Part shown: positions 1 to 5,671 of the stretch, one piece after another | Layout of the letters: each line of letters starts with the position of its first letter | Numbering within the stretch: the first letter of the stretch is position 1 | Assembly: GCA_938038825.1 (NCBI GenBank) | Contig: CALHST010000175.1 | Location: 1 to 6,401, forward strand | DNA: 6,401 nt | Source of the DNA: an uncultured Paracoccaceae bacterium | Lineage (GTDB): Bacteria; Pseudomonadota; Alphaproteobacteria; Rhodobacterales; Rhodobacteraceae | Reading direction: 5' to 3' | Translations under genes and position numbers: made by a program | The notes under the pieces: model-generated | Told to the model about the DNA's origin: nothing | Databases searched by the model: none | Seen by the model: the letters and a program-made list of their open reading frames with translations, nothing else

Positions 1-477
1 GATCAAGCGCCCCAGCATGACAGCGGGCGGGGCGCCGTGCAGCTTTTGCGTCCCGCTCAGATCCAGAAAAGCCTCGTCCAGCGATAGGGGTTCGATCGCA
101 GGGGTCAGGTCCTGCATCATCGCTTTGATGGCGCGGGAGGCGTCCACGTATGCCGCCATCCGGGGGCGGATCACCACAGCGTTGGGGCATAGTTTCAACG
201 CTTTGAACATGGGCATGGCCGAACGCACACCGCGTATGCGCGCCACATAACAGGCGGTGGACACCACGCCACGCCGCCCGCCGCCAATGATCACGGGCTT
301 GTCCTCTAGCGACGGATCATCGCGTTTCTCGACCGAGGCGTAGAACGCATCGCAATCCATATGGGCAATCGACAGATCAAACAGTTCGGGGTGGGATACC
401 ACGCGGGGACTGCCGCACGCGGGGCAGCGCACGCCAGACTTGAACGGAGTTATGCAGTCGCGGCAGAGACGGGGCAT
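1..477 (-). CDS. dinB: DNA polymerase IV (Y-family translesion polymerase), N-terminal part, cut by the window edge
   Basis: This is the first 159 codons of an error-prone Y-family DNA polymerase that copies past damaged template bases; the 3' part lies beyond position 1. After a short extension, the palm domain starts with a MDCDAFYASVE block (residues 40-50, catalytic Asp41) and later has SLDEAF (132-137, catalytic Asp134 and Glu135). Between them are the YVAR and RGVRSAMPM segments typical of DinB. The extension, residues 1-33, carries two CxxC pairs (Cys5/Cys8 and Cys18/Cys21), a likely zinc ribbon absent from E. coli DinB, which starts almost directly at the palm. I chose the ATG at 477 because an AAAGA stretch lies 8-9 bases upstream and the protein then starts MPRLCRDC. 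An in-frame ATG at 498 is possible but has no visible ribosome site. The gene is divergent from the Nudix gene. I found no GTTC-N7-GTTC type SOS box in the spacer. Identity is confident; the start less so. Confidence 0.95.
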   Translation of the reverse strand, partial: MPRLCRDCITPFKSGVRCPACGSPRVVSHPELFDLSIAHMDCDAFYASVEKRDDPSLEDKPVIIGGGRRGVVSTACYVARIRGVRSAMPMFKALKLCPNAVVIRPRMAAYVDASRAIKAMMQDLTPAIEPLSLDEAFLDLSGTQKLHGAPPAVMLGRLI

Positions 478-633
478 CACAGGGTCTTTGATGAGCATGG
501 CACAGGTCGGCGCAGGGCCGTTGTGGGTGACTGTACTGGGTTTCGGGGCCAGCTCCAAGATGTGGAACGTTTCCCTTTGTGTCGTGGATTGTTAGGCTTG
601 CATGATCCTGTCCCCAATTGTGAAGGTCCTGTC

Positions 634-1089
634 ATGTATTCGCTTCGATCCAATTTCATGGGCGCAAAAATGGCGTTGTTTGTAGGATCGAAGCTGTTGT
701 GCCTGCATCGCGATGATCGTCCCGGCCTTGTGTGGCCGGATGCGTGGGATTTCCCGGGCGGGGGCCGCGAAGAGGGCGAAACGCCTGTGGCCTGTATTCT
801 GCGCGAAACGCAGGAGGAATTCGGGTTGACCGTGCCTGCGAGCCATATCCGATGGGGGCGCAGCTATACAAATTCCATTGGCCGGACTGTGTGGTTCTTT
901 GTTGGGTGGATGCCCGCGCAGGCAGAAAAAGACGTGCGGTTTGGCGACGAAGGTCAGGGTTGGGCGTTGCTGAGCGTGGACGACTTTGCGGCCCACCCGA
1001 AATCTGTGCCGCAGCTCAGTGCACGTCTGAAAGAGTATCAAATGGGCGTCGTTGGGGAGTGTTTCACAGAAAGACCCCCCGCAAATTGA
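634..1089 (+). CDS. Nudix (MutT-like) hydrolase, substrate unknown
   Basis: This 151-residue protein belongs to the Nudix family, whose members cleave nucleoside diphosphates linked to another group, using Mg2+ or Mn2+. The Nudix box is at residues 43-65: Gly43, Glu49, then Arg57-Glu58 and Glu61-Glu62, ending in Phe-Gly-Leu. All catalytic acids are present. One usually aliphatic box position (59) is Thr. The WDFPGGG run (38-44) just before the box is typical. There is no signal peptide or membrane segment, so it should be cytoplasmic. The reading frame is open upstream to 361, but that part overlaps dinB on the other strand. I chose the ATG at 634 because GAAGG lies 7 bases upstream. The length fits a one-domain Nudix enzyme. 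The family alone does not tell the substrate (8-oxo-dGTP, ADP-ribose, dinucleotides and others are all known). A role in nucleotide pool clean-up beside dinB is only a guess. Confidence 0.9.
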   Translation: MYSLRSNFMGAKMALFVGSKLLCLHRDDRPGLVWPDAWDFPGGGREEGETPVACILRETQEEFGLTVPASHIRWGRSYTNSIGRTVWFFVGWMPAQAEKDVRFGDEGQGWALLSVDDFAAHPKSVPQLSARLKEYQMGVVGECFTERPPAN

Positions 1090-1097
1090 GCGGGGGG
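1075..1097 (-). terminator. GC-rich hairpin overlapping the Nudix stop codon; possible pyrF terminator
   Basis: Eight perfect G-C/C-G pairs (CCCCCCGC at 1075-1082 with GCGGGGGG at 1090-1097) enclose a 7-base loop holding part of the Nudix stop codon. On the plus strand no T-run follows. On the minus strand the stem is followed by TCTTTCTGT, so it may stop transcripts coming from pyrF, whose stop codon is 130 bases away. It could equally act in both directions. Confidence 0.45.
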
Positions 1098-1100
1098 AGG

Positions 1101-1129
1101 TGACGAACTTTAGGAAGAATAGTTCGTCA
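1101..1129. repeat. Perfect 9-base inverted repeat in the convergent junction
   Basis: TGACGAACT at 1101-1109 is exactly complementary to AGTTCGTCA at 1121-1129, with an 11-base loop. It follows directly after the GC-rich hairpin at 1075-1097. No T-run follows on either strand, so it is not a classic terminator. It may stabilise a 3' end or be a protein site; the role is unknown. Confidence 0.6.
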
Positions 1130-1150
1130 GGGAGTATCACCTGATACCCT
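1130..1150. repeat. Short inverted repeat, third hairpin of the junction
   Basis: GTATC (1134-1138) pairs with GATAC (1143-1147) across the four-base loop ACCT. The stem extends by G-C, G-C and G-T pairs if A1133 bulges out. It sits immediately after the 1101-1129 hairpin. No function can be assigned. Confidence 0.4.
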
Positions 1151-1227
1151 CAAGGTACAAAAATTCTACCTATGGTGAAAGTCGGGAATTCCGGACCGCT
1201 GGTATATCTAGTGGTCTGTGCCAATTT

Positions 1228-1929
1228 TCACACAGAGTTTAGTCGAATGCTGGCGTTGATCGCGTCCGCTGCGTCTGCTGGATTGGCGGCTTTATAGATC
1301 GGGCGGCCCACGACGATATGGTCTGCACCGTTCTTAATCGCTTGAGCCGGCGTCATAATTCTCTTTTGGTCACCCGCGTCGCTGCCTTCGGGGCGCACAC
1401 CCGGTGTCACAATCAAACGGTCTGATGAATTTGGCAGCGCGCGGATCAATTGCGCCTCGTGCCCTGATGCAATCACGCCATCTGCGCCAGCTTCAAACGC
1501 GCGGCCGGCGCGTTCCTGTACCAAATCAGGAATCGCCCCGTCGCGGATCAGACAATCATCGAGATCACCCCGATCCAGTGAGGTCAGCACCGTAACAGCC
1601 AGGATTTTCAGATCTGTACCAGCGGCCCCTTCTTTGGCGGCGCGCACCACATGTGGATCGCCTTGTACGGTCAGAAAATCGAAATTGAACTGGCTGATGC
1701 CCCGCACAGCGGCCTCGACCGTGTTGGCGATGTCAAAGAATTTCATGTCCAGGAATATGCGTTTGCCGTGTTCCTGTTTCAGTTCATTGGCCAAGGCCAG
1801 CCCACCTGTGGTCAAACTGCCCAAGCCGATCTTGTAAAACGACACAGAGTCGCCAAGACGTTCGACCAAGCCCAACCCATCCAATGCGGTTGGTGTATCC
1901 AATGCGACGATTAACCGATCATGTGCCAT
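1228..1929 (-). CDS. pyrF: Orotidine 5'-phosphate decarboxylase
   Basis: This cytoplasmic enzyme decarboxylates OMP to UMP, the last step of de novo pyrimidine synthesis. The protein has 233 residues, normal for the bacterial short form, and forms a single TIM barrel. The charged active-site network is complete: Asp11 in VALD, Lys33 in FYKIG, and the DxKxxD motif with Asp61, Lys63 and Asp66, followed by IANTV. Near the C-terminus are TPGVRP and VVGRPIY, the phosphate-binding loops. The frame is open 18 codons further, to 1983, but I chose the ATG at 1929. It gives the usual start MAHDRLIVALD and has a G-rich ribosome site (GGGGGCAG) just upstream, while the longer start would fall in the T-run of a terminator. 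The gene is convergent with the Nudix gene. An intrinsic terminator about 57 bases upstream of the start separates it from the small gene at 2111-2428, so it needs its own promoter in a very short space or depends on read-through. Confidence 0.97.
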   Translation of the reverse strand: MAHDRLIVALDTPTALDGLGLVERLGDSVSFYKIGLGSLTTGGLALANELKQEHGKRIFLDMKFFDIANTVEAAVRGISQFNFDFLTVQGDPHVVRAAKEGAAGTDLKILAVTVLTSLDRGDLDDCLIRDGAIPDLVQERAGRAFEAGADGVIASGHEAQLIRALPNSSDRLIVTPGVRPEGSDAGDQKRIMTPAQAIKNGADHIVVGRPIYKAANPADAADAINASIRLNSV

Positions 1930-1985
1930 ATCTGCCCCCAATTTGGTTCGGCACTGACTACGCGCGCTGGGGCTGTGATGCAAAG

Positions 1986-2022
1986 AAAAACCCGGACGGG
2001 GCAGGGTGCCTCACCGTCCGGG
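1986..2022 (-). terminator. Strong intrinsic terminator upstream of pyrF
   Basis: Reading the minus strand, CCCGGACGG (2022-2014) pairs with CCGTCCGGG (1999-1991), nine perfect pairs. The loop can form an inner four-pair hairpin (GGCA with TGCC). The stem is followed at once by TTTTTCTTT (1990-1982). This is a textbook Rho-independent terminator for transcripts from the gene at 2111-2428. It lies only about 57 bases before the pyrF start codon. Confidence 0.9.
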
Positions 2023-2030
2023 TAAGTGAA

Positions 2031-2060
2031 AGAGACGCAAGCAGGCAGGCATGTGTCTCT
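2031..2060. repeat. Inverted repeat in the pyrF upstream gap
   Basis: AGAGACGCA (2031-2039) faces TGTGTCTCT (2052-2060): nine positions that pair with one G-T wobble on the plus strand (an A-C mismatch on the minus strand). The loop of 12 bases is rich in GCAGGCAG. It lies upstream of the terminator in the direction of transcription toward pyrF. Confidence 0.4.
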
Positions 2061-2067
2061 AGGCTTC

Positions 2068-2095
2068 TGGCAGGTCAGGGACTAACGGCCTGCCA
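2068..2095. repeat. Second inverted repeat in the pyrF upstream gap
   Basis: TGGCAGG (2068-2074) is perfectly complementary to CCTGCCA (2089-2095) with a 14-base spacer. With the 2031-2060 repeat and the terminator it makes three possible hairpins in a row in the 181 bases between the small gene and pyrF. No T-run follows it on either strand. Confidence 0.4.
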
Positions 2096-2110
2096 AAACT
2101 GGACATTCTA

Positions 2111-2428
2111 TCAGGCGGCGCGGCCGCGGAAAAAGCCGTATTGCCCAAGTGGCAAACCACGGCGCTTTTTGGGGCGCAGGATGTGAGACACCAAACGCAC
2201 ACCAGAACGCGCCATCGTCGCGCGCAACCCACGGGGTGCGCCATGTTTGCGCATGGCTTGCTTGGACAATCCTTTGGCCGCGTCTTCAAAGCTCATCGTC
2301 ATGGGGGCGGCGATGGCACAGGCATAGCTGTGAGACTGAGGGCCTTCGTGGATTGTCACCTTGGCTTCGAACGCCTGCTCAGCTGCGTTGTAGATGACAT
2401 CTTTCAACTCTGTTTGCACTGTTTGCAT
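2111..2428 (-). CDS. Small protein of unknown function, 105 residues
   Basis: I do not recognise a named family. The protein starts MQTVQTELKDVIYNAAEQAF and has two parts. Residues 1 to about 55 are a mixed, fairly acidic segment that looks folded. The rest, from about 56, is basic (KGLSKQAMRKHGAPRGLRAT, then KKRRG and FFRGRAA at the end), which could bind nucleic acid. There are no membrane segments, signal peptide or cysteine pairs; a single Cys lies near residue 37. Support for a real gene: AGGA lies 7 bases before the ATG at 2428, codon use resembles the neighbouring genes, and a strong intrinsic terminator follows 89 bases after the stop. It points away from clpB, and a CCCCATAT box upstream hints at heat-shock control. 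It may be a conserved Rhodobacteraceae hypothetical protein, but I cannot confirm this from sequence alone. Confidence 0.8.
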   Translation of the reverse strand: MQTVQTELKDVIYNAAEQAFEAKVTIHEGPQSHSYACAIAAPMTMSFEDAAKGLSKQAMRKHGAPRGLRATMARSGVRLVSHILRPKKRRGLPLGQYGFFRGRAA

Positions 2429-2470
2429 GGGCCTATCCTACATGTTGTTGTCTTTGCTCGACACAAACCA

Positions 2471-2498
2471 ATATGGGGACAGATTTCGCACTGAAAAG
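2471..2498 (-). promoter_or_regulatory. Possible sigma-32-like promoter for the gene at 2111-2428
   Basis: On the minus strand, CCCCATAT (2478-2471) matches the heat-shock -10 element well. At 14 bases upstream is CTTTTC (2498-2493), which keeps only the CTT of the CTTGAA -35 element. The position, about 43 bases before the start codon at 2428, is suitable. The weak -35 makes this tentative. Confidence 0.3.
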
Positions 2499-2618
2499 GG
2501 GGAAAAGGGGGTGATGCCCGTCACATGGACTCACGTTGCGGTGACCCTTTCGCGAGGATGCGACCGGCTTTGATGGGGACAATCGGGCAAGAAATGTCAC
2601 CAAAACCCAACGGCTTAA

Positions 2619-2632
2619 GGCCCGCGCGGGCC
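2619..2632. repeat. GC palindrome of 14 bases
   Basis: GGCCCGCGCGGGCC is perfectly self-complementary. It could be a protein site or a small stem of five pairs with a GCGC loop. No T-run follows. A chance origin in GC-rich DNA is quite possible. Confidence 0.35.
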
Positions 2633-2893
2633 ATGCCCGGCAGGTTACAGCGACTCACGTGCTGGAGAGGATAAAACAGGGTGCAGGCCTGCATTTTTAA
2701 CAGATGATGGACCCGGATTTGCCAATTCCCGGGGTGCGATGCGCGAAAGAGCGGTTCATCTATCCTGTTTCACAGCCCGACTCGTCCCGACTTATGGATG
2801 CAGGAGGTCTTTGACGAACTGTGTTGTGCAATTGCAGAGACAGTTTTAACTCTATGAGACTAATCAAGCGTTGCCCCATCGCGCGCATCAGGT

Positions 2894-2922
2894 CTTGAAG
2901 CCGCGTGATGCGGTCCCCATTT
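2894..2922 (+). promoter_or_regulatory. Sigma-32 (RpoH) heat-shock promoter of clpB
   Basis: The -35 element CTTGAA (2894-2899) and the -10 element CCCCATTT (2915-2922) are separated by 15 bases, one more than in the E. coli dnaK P1 promoter. Both boxes match the RpoH consensus fully. Transcription would begin near 2929, giving a leader of roughly 70 bases. A hairpin can form in that leader at 2944-2967 (GTCTG with CAGAC plus an inner CCGC with GCGG). Confidence 0.85.
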
Positions 2923-2987
2923 TGGGTATGAGGCCTTAAGTTGGTCTGTGCCGCCGGGCGGGCAGACAAGAGCTAGGCGCTTGGATA

Positions 2988-2993
2988 AAGGAG
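2988..2993 (+). promoter_or_regulatory. Strong ribosome binding site of clpB
   Basis: AAGGAG stands 7 bases before the ATG at 3001, a near-ideal Shine-Dalgarno site that fixes the clpB start. I see no upstream pyrimidine stretch that would mask it as in a four-U or ROSE thermometer. Confidence 0.9.
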
Positions 2994-3000
2994 AAAGACC

Positions 3001-5616
3001 ATGGACTTAACGAAGTTCACGGAGCGGGCGCGCGGATTTGTGCAGGCAGCCCAGACCATTGCCACACGGGACAACCATCAACGGCTGTTGCCCGACCACC
3101 TTCTGAAAGCATTGCTGGATGACGATCAGGGGCTTGCATCCAATCTGATCGCAAGCGCGGGCGGGGATGCCCGACGCGTGGCAGAGTATAACGACCAATC
3201 CTTGGCCAAGCAGCCCAAGGTGACGGGGGATGCGGCTCAGATCTATCTGGACACCAAAACCACCAAAGTTCTGGCCGAAGCGGAAAGCGTGGCCAAAAAG
3301 GCAGGTGACAGTTTCGTTCCCGTAGAACGCATCCTGATGGCGCTGTGCATGGTGAAATCCGGTGCCAAAGACGCGTTGGATGCGGGGAAAGTCACTGCGC
3401 AAGGTTTGAATTCTGCCATCAATGATATTCGCAAGGGGCGCACAGCGGATAGCGCAAGTGCCGAAGATGGCTATGACGCGCTGAACAAATACGCGCAGGA
3501 TCTGACGGAACGGGCGCGTGACGGGAAAATTGATCCGATCATTGGGCGCGATGATGAAATCCGGCGTGCCATGCAGGTGCTGTCGCGGCGCACCAAGAAC
3601 AATCCGGTTTTGATCGGGGAACCCGGTGTGGGGAAAACGGCCATTGCCGAGGGGCTCGCGCTGCGGATTGTGAATGGCGATGTGCCGGAATCCTTGCGCA
3701 ACAAACAGCTGTTGGCGCTGGACATGGGCGCGTTGATTGCGGGTGCGAAATACCGGGGCGAATTTGAAGAACGCCTGAAAGCGGTGTTGACCGAAGTGTC
3801 CTCCGCTGCGGGTGAGATTATCGTGTTCATTGACGAGATGCACACGCTTGTGGGGGCCGGGAAATCGGATGGCGCGATGGATGCGGCCAACTTGATCAAA
3901 CCGGCTTTGGCGCGGGGTGAATTGCACTGTGTTGGTGCGACCACGCTGGATGAATACCGCAAATACGTTGAAAAAGACGCAGCCTTGGCGCGGCGGTTCC
4001 AGCCTGTTCTGATCCAAGAGCCCACTGTGGAAGACACCGTGTCGATCCTGCGGGGCATCAAAGAGAAATACGAAGTGCACCATGGGGTGCGGATTTCAGA
4101 TTCCGCGCTTGTGTCTGCGGCTACGCTGTCCCATCGCTATATCACGGATCGGTTTCTGCCGGACAAAGCCATTGATTTGATGGACGAAGCGGCCTCGCGT
4201 TTGCGCATGGAAGTGGATTCCAAGCCCGAAGAACTGGACGCGCTGGATCGTCAGATCTTGCAAATGCAGATCGAGGTCGAGGCGTTGAAGCGGGAAGATG
4301 ATGTGGCTTCGGTTGATCGTTTGGCAACGCTGGAAAAAGAATTGGCGGAACTGCAAGAAGAGTCGGCGCAAGTGACCGCCAAATGGCAATCCGAACGGGA
4401 TAAAATGTCTAAGGCTCAAGGGTTCAAAGAACAGTTGGACCGTGCGCGCGCTGAACTGGATATTGCCAAGCGCGAAAGCAATCTGGGCCGCGCGGGGGAG
4501 CTGTCTTATGGCGTGATCCCCGAGCTGGAAAAGCAATTGGCTGAAGCGGAAAGCGCCGAAGGCGATGCCCTCGTGGCCGAGGCCGTGCGCCCTGAACAAA
4601 TTGCGCAGGTGGTGGAACGTTGGACAGGCATTCCGACCACCAAGATGCTGGAAGGCGAGCGTGAAAAGCTGTTGCGCATGGAAGATGGGTTGCACAAGCG
4701 TGTCATCGGCCAGAACGCGGCTGTCAAAGCGGTTGCCAATGCGGTGCGCCGGGCGCGCGCAGGCCTCAATGACGAAAACCGCCCCTTGGGATCGTTTTTG
4801 TTCCTTGGACCGACCGGTGTTGGGAAAACCGAATTGACCAAAGCGGTTGCCGAGTTCCTGTTTGATGACGACAACGCCATGGTGCGCATCGACATGTCCG
4901 AGTTTATGGAAAAACACTCGGTTGCCCGCCTGATCGGGGCGCCTCCGGGGTATGTTGGCTATGACGAAGGCGGGGTGCTGACAGAAGCCGTGCGGCGCAG
5001 ACCCTATCAGGTGGTGCTGTTTGACGAGGTCGAAAAGGCACACCCGGATGTGTTCAACGTGCTGTTGCAGGTTTTGGATGATGGGGTGCTGACCGATGGG
5101 CAGGGCCGCACGGTGGATTTCAAGCAAACGCTGATTATCCTGACGTCGAACTTGGGATCGCAAGCGCTGAGCCAATTGCCAGAAGGCGTGGATTCCGCGC
5201 AAGCCCGCCAAGAGGTGAACGAAGCCGTGCGGGCGCATTTCCGGCCAGAGTTTCTGAACAGGTTGGATGAAACCGTGATCTTTGATCGCCTGGCGCGCGA
5301 AGATATGGGCGGCATTGTCGATATTCAGCTTGCGCGATTGCTCAAACGACTGGCGGGTCGCAAGATCGCGCTTGACCTTGAGGATGGCGCCAAGACATGG
5401 CTTGCAGAAGAAGGCTATGACCCAGTGTTCGGGGCGCGTCCGCTGAAACGGGTGATCCAGCGGGCACTGCAAGATCCTTTGGCGGAAATGCTGCTGGCGG
5501 GGGATGTCAAAGACGGGGACCGGGTGGCTGTGTCTGCCGGGGCGGACGGGTTGATCATCGGTGATCGCGTGGCCGCATCAAATCGGCCCAAGCCTGATGA
5601 CGCTGTGGTGCATTGA
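3001..5616 (+). CDS. clpB: ATP-dependent disaggregase chaperone ClpB (Hsp104/Hsp100)
   Basis: ClpB forms cytoplasmic hexamers that, with DnaK/DnaJ/GrpE, thread aggregated proteins through a central pore. All 871 residues look intact (E. coli has 857). The N-terminal Clp repeat domain is about 1-145. AAA-1 has Walker A GEPGVGKT (206-213, Lys212), pore Tyr251, Walker B ending Asp278-Glu279, and arginine fingers Arg331/Arg332, numbered as in E. coli. The coiled-coil M-domain, about 409-520, marks it as ClpB and not ClpA or ClpC. AAA-2 has Walker A GPTGVGKT (603-610, Lys609), pore Tyr651 in GYVGY, Walker B ending Asp675-Glu676, Arg754, and the sensor-2 GAR at 811-813. A short hydrophilic C-terminal tail (about 850-871, with Asn-Arg-Pro-Lys-Pro) explains the extra length. 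I saw no obvious internal start for a short ClpB form. A sigma-32 promoter precedes the gene and an intrinsic terminator follows 22 bases after the stop, so it is probably transcribed alone. Confidence 0.99.
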   Translation: MDLTKFTERARGFVQAAQTIATRDNHQRLLPDHLLKALLDDDQGLASNLIASAGGDARRVAEYNDQSLAKQPKVTGDAAQIYLDTKTTKVLAEAESVAKKAGDSFVPVERILMALCMVKSGAKDALDAGKVTAQGLNSAINDIRKGRTADSASAEDGYDALNKYAQDLTERARDGKIDPIIGRDDEIRRAMQVLSRRTKNNPVLIGEPGVGKTAIAEGLALRIVNGDVPESLRNKQLLALDMGALIAGAKYRGEFEERLKAVLTEVSSAAGEIIVFIDEMHTLVGAGKSDGAMDAANLIKPALARGELHCVGATTLDEYRKYVEKDAALARRFQPVLIQEPTVEDTVSILRGIKEKYEVHHGVRISDSALVSAATLSHRYITDRFLPDKAIDLMDEAASRLRMEVDSKPEELDALDRQILQMQIEVEALKREDDVASVDRLATLEKELAELQEESAQVTAKWQSERDKMSKAQGFKEQLDRARAELDIAKRESNLGRAGELSYGVIPELEKQLAEAESAEGDALVAEAVRPEQIAQVVERWTGIPTTKMLEGEREKLLRMEDGLHKRVIGQNAAVKAVANAVRRARAGLNDENRPLGSFLFLGPTGVGKTELTKAVAEFLFDDDNAMVRIDMSEFMEKHSVARLIGAPPGYVGYDEGGVLTEAVRRRPYQVVLFDEVEKAHPDVFNVLLQVLDDGVLTDGQGRTVDFKQTLIILTSNLGSQALSQLPEGVDSAQARQEVNEAVRAHFRPEFLNRLDETVIFDRLAREDMGGIVDIQLARLLKRLAGRKIALDLEDGAKTWLAEEGYDPVFGARPLKRVIQRALQDPLAEMLLAGDVKDGDRVAVSAGADGLIIGDRVAASNRPKPDDAVVH

Positions 5617-5638
5617 CGCTCAGGTCAGAATGACATTG

Positions 5639-5670
5639 AAAGGCCGTGCAACAACAGCGCGGCCTTTTTT
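5639..5670 (+). terminator. Intrinsic terminator of clpB
   Basis: AAAGGCCGTGC (5639-5649) pairs with GCGCGGCCTTT (5657-5667), eleven pairs with one T-G wobble. The loop is AACAACA, and a run of six T ends at 5670. The HAD gene's likely ATG is at 5672, so the terminator occupies the place where a leader and ribosome site would be expected. Confidence 0.93.
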
Positions 5671-5671
5671 G

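Larger units (their letters stand above)
2429..2893. other. Non-coding gap of 465 bases between the small gene and the clpB promoter
   Basis: I find no convincing gene here on either strand. The open frames are short, lack ribosome sites and do not resemble proteins. No tRNA-like fold or T-loop motif is visible. It holds a purine-rich stretch (GAAAAGGGGGAAAAGGGGG, about 2493-2511), a 14-base GC palindrome (2619-2632), and a 12-base palindrome followed by five T (2682-2698). It must carry the promoter of the divergent gene at 2111-2428. It is long for a simple divergent spacer, so an unrecognised small RNA is possible. Confidence 0.5.

Noticed and set aside
478..633. SOS (LexA) box expected for dinB
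   Set aside because: No GTTC-N7-GTTC or GAAC-N7-GAAC pair is present; GAACGTTT at about 563 lacks the second half.
592..1140. Long minus-strand open frame opposite the Nudix gene
   Set aside because: It is the antisense shadow of a gene with a complete Nudix box; it has no domain or ribosome site of its own.
2708..2857. Short plus-strand frame with a protein-like end (MQEVFDELCCAIAETVLTL from 2798)
   Set aside because: There is no ribosome site before the ATG, the upstream part is not protein-like, and 19 residues are too few to support without conservation.
1210..2952. Shared 11-mer TGGTCTGTGCC near pyrF's 3' end and in the clpB leader
   Set aside because: Several 11-base matches are expected by chance in a window of this size; the flanks do not match.
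2760..2969. 69-residue minus-strand open frame upstream of clpB
   Set aside because: It covers the clpB heat-shock promoter, has no ribosome site and resembles no protein.
2944..2993. RNA thermometer in the clpB leader
   Set aside because: The leader hairpin (2944-2967) does not cover the AAGGAG site, and no U-rich or UCUCC stretch is positioned to pair with it.
4096..5472. 458-residue minus-strand open frame opposite clpB
   Set aside because: It is a codon-bias shadow of clpB, rich in His, Gln and Phe and without recognisable motifs. The same holds for 3007-4083 and 5555-6370.
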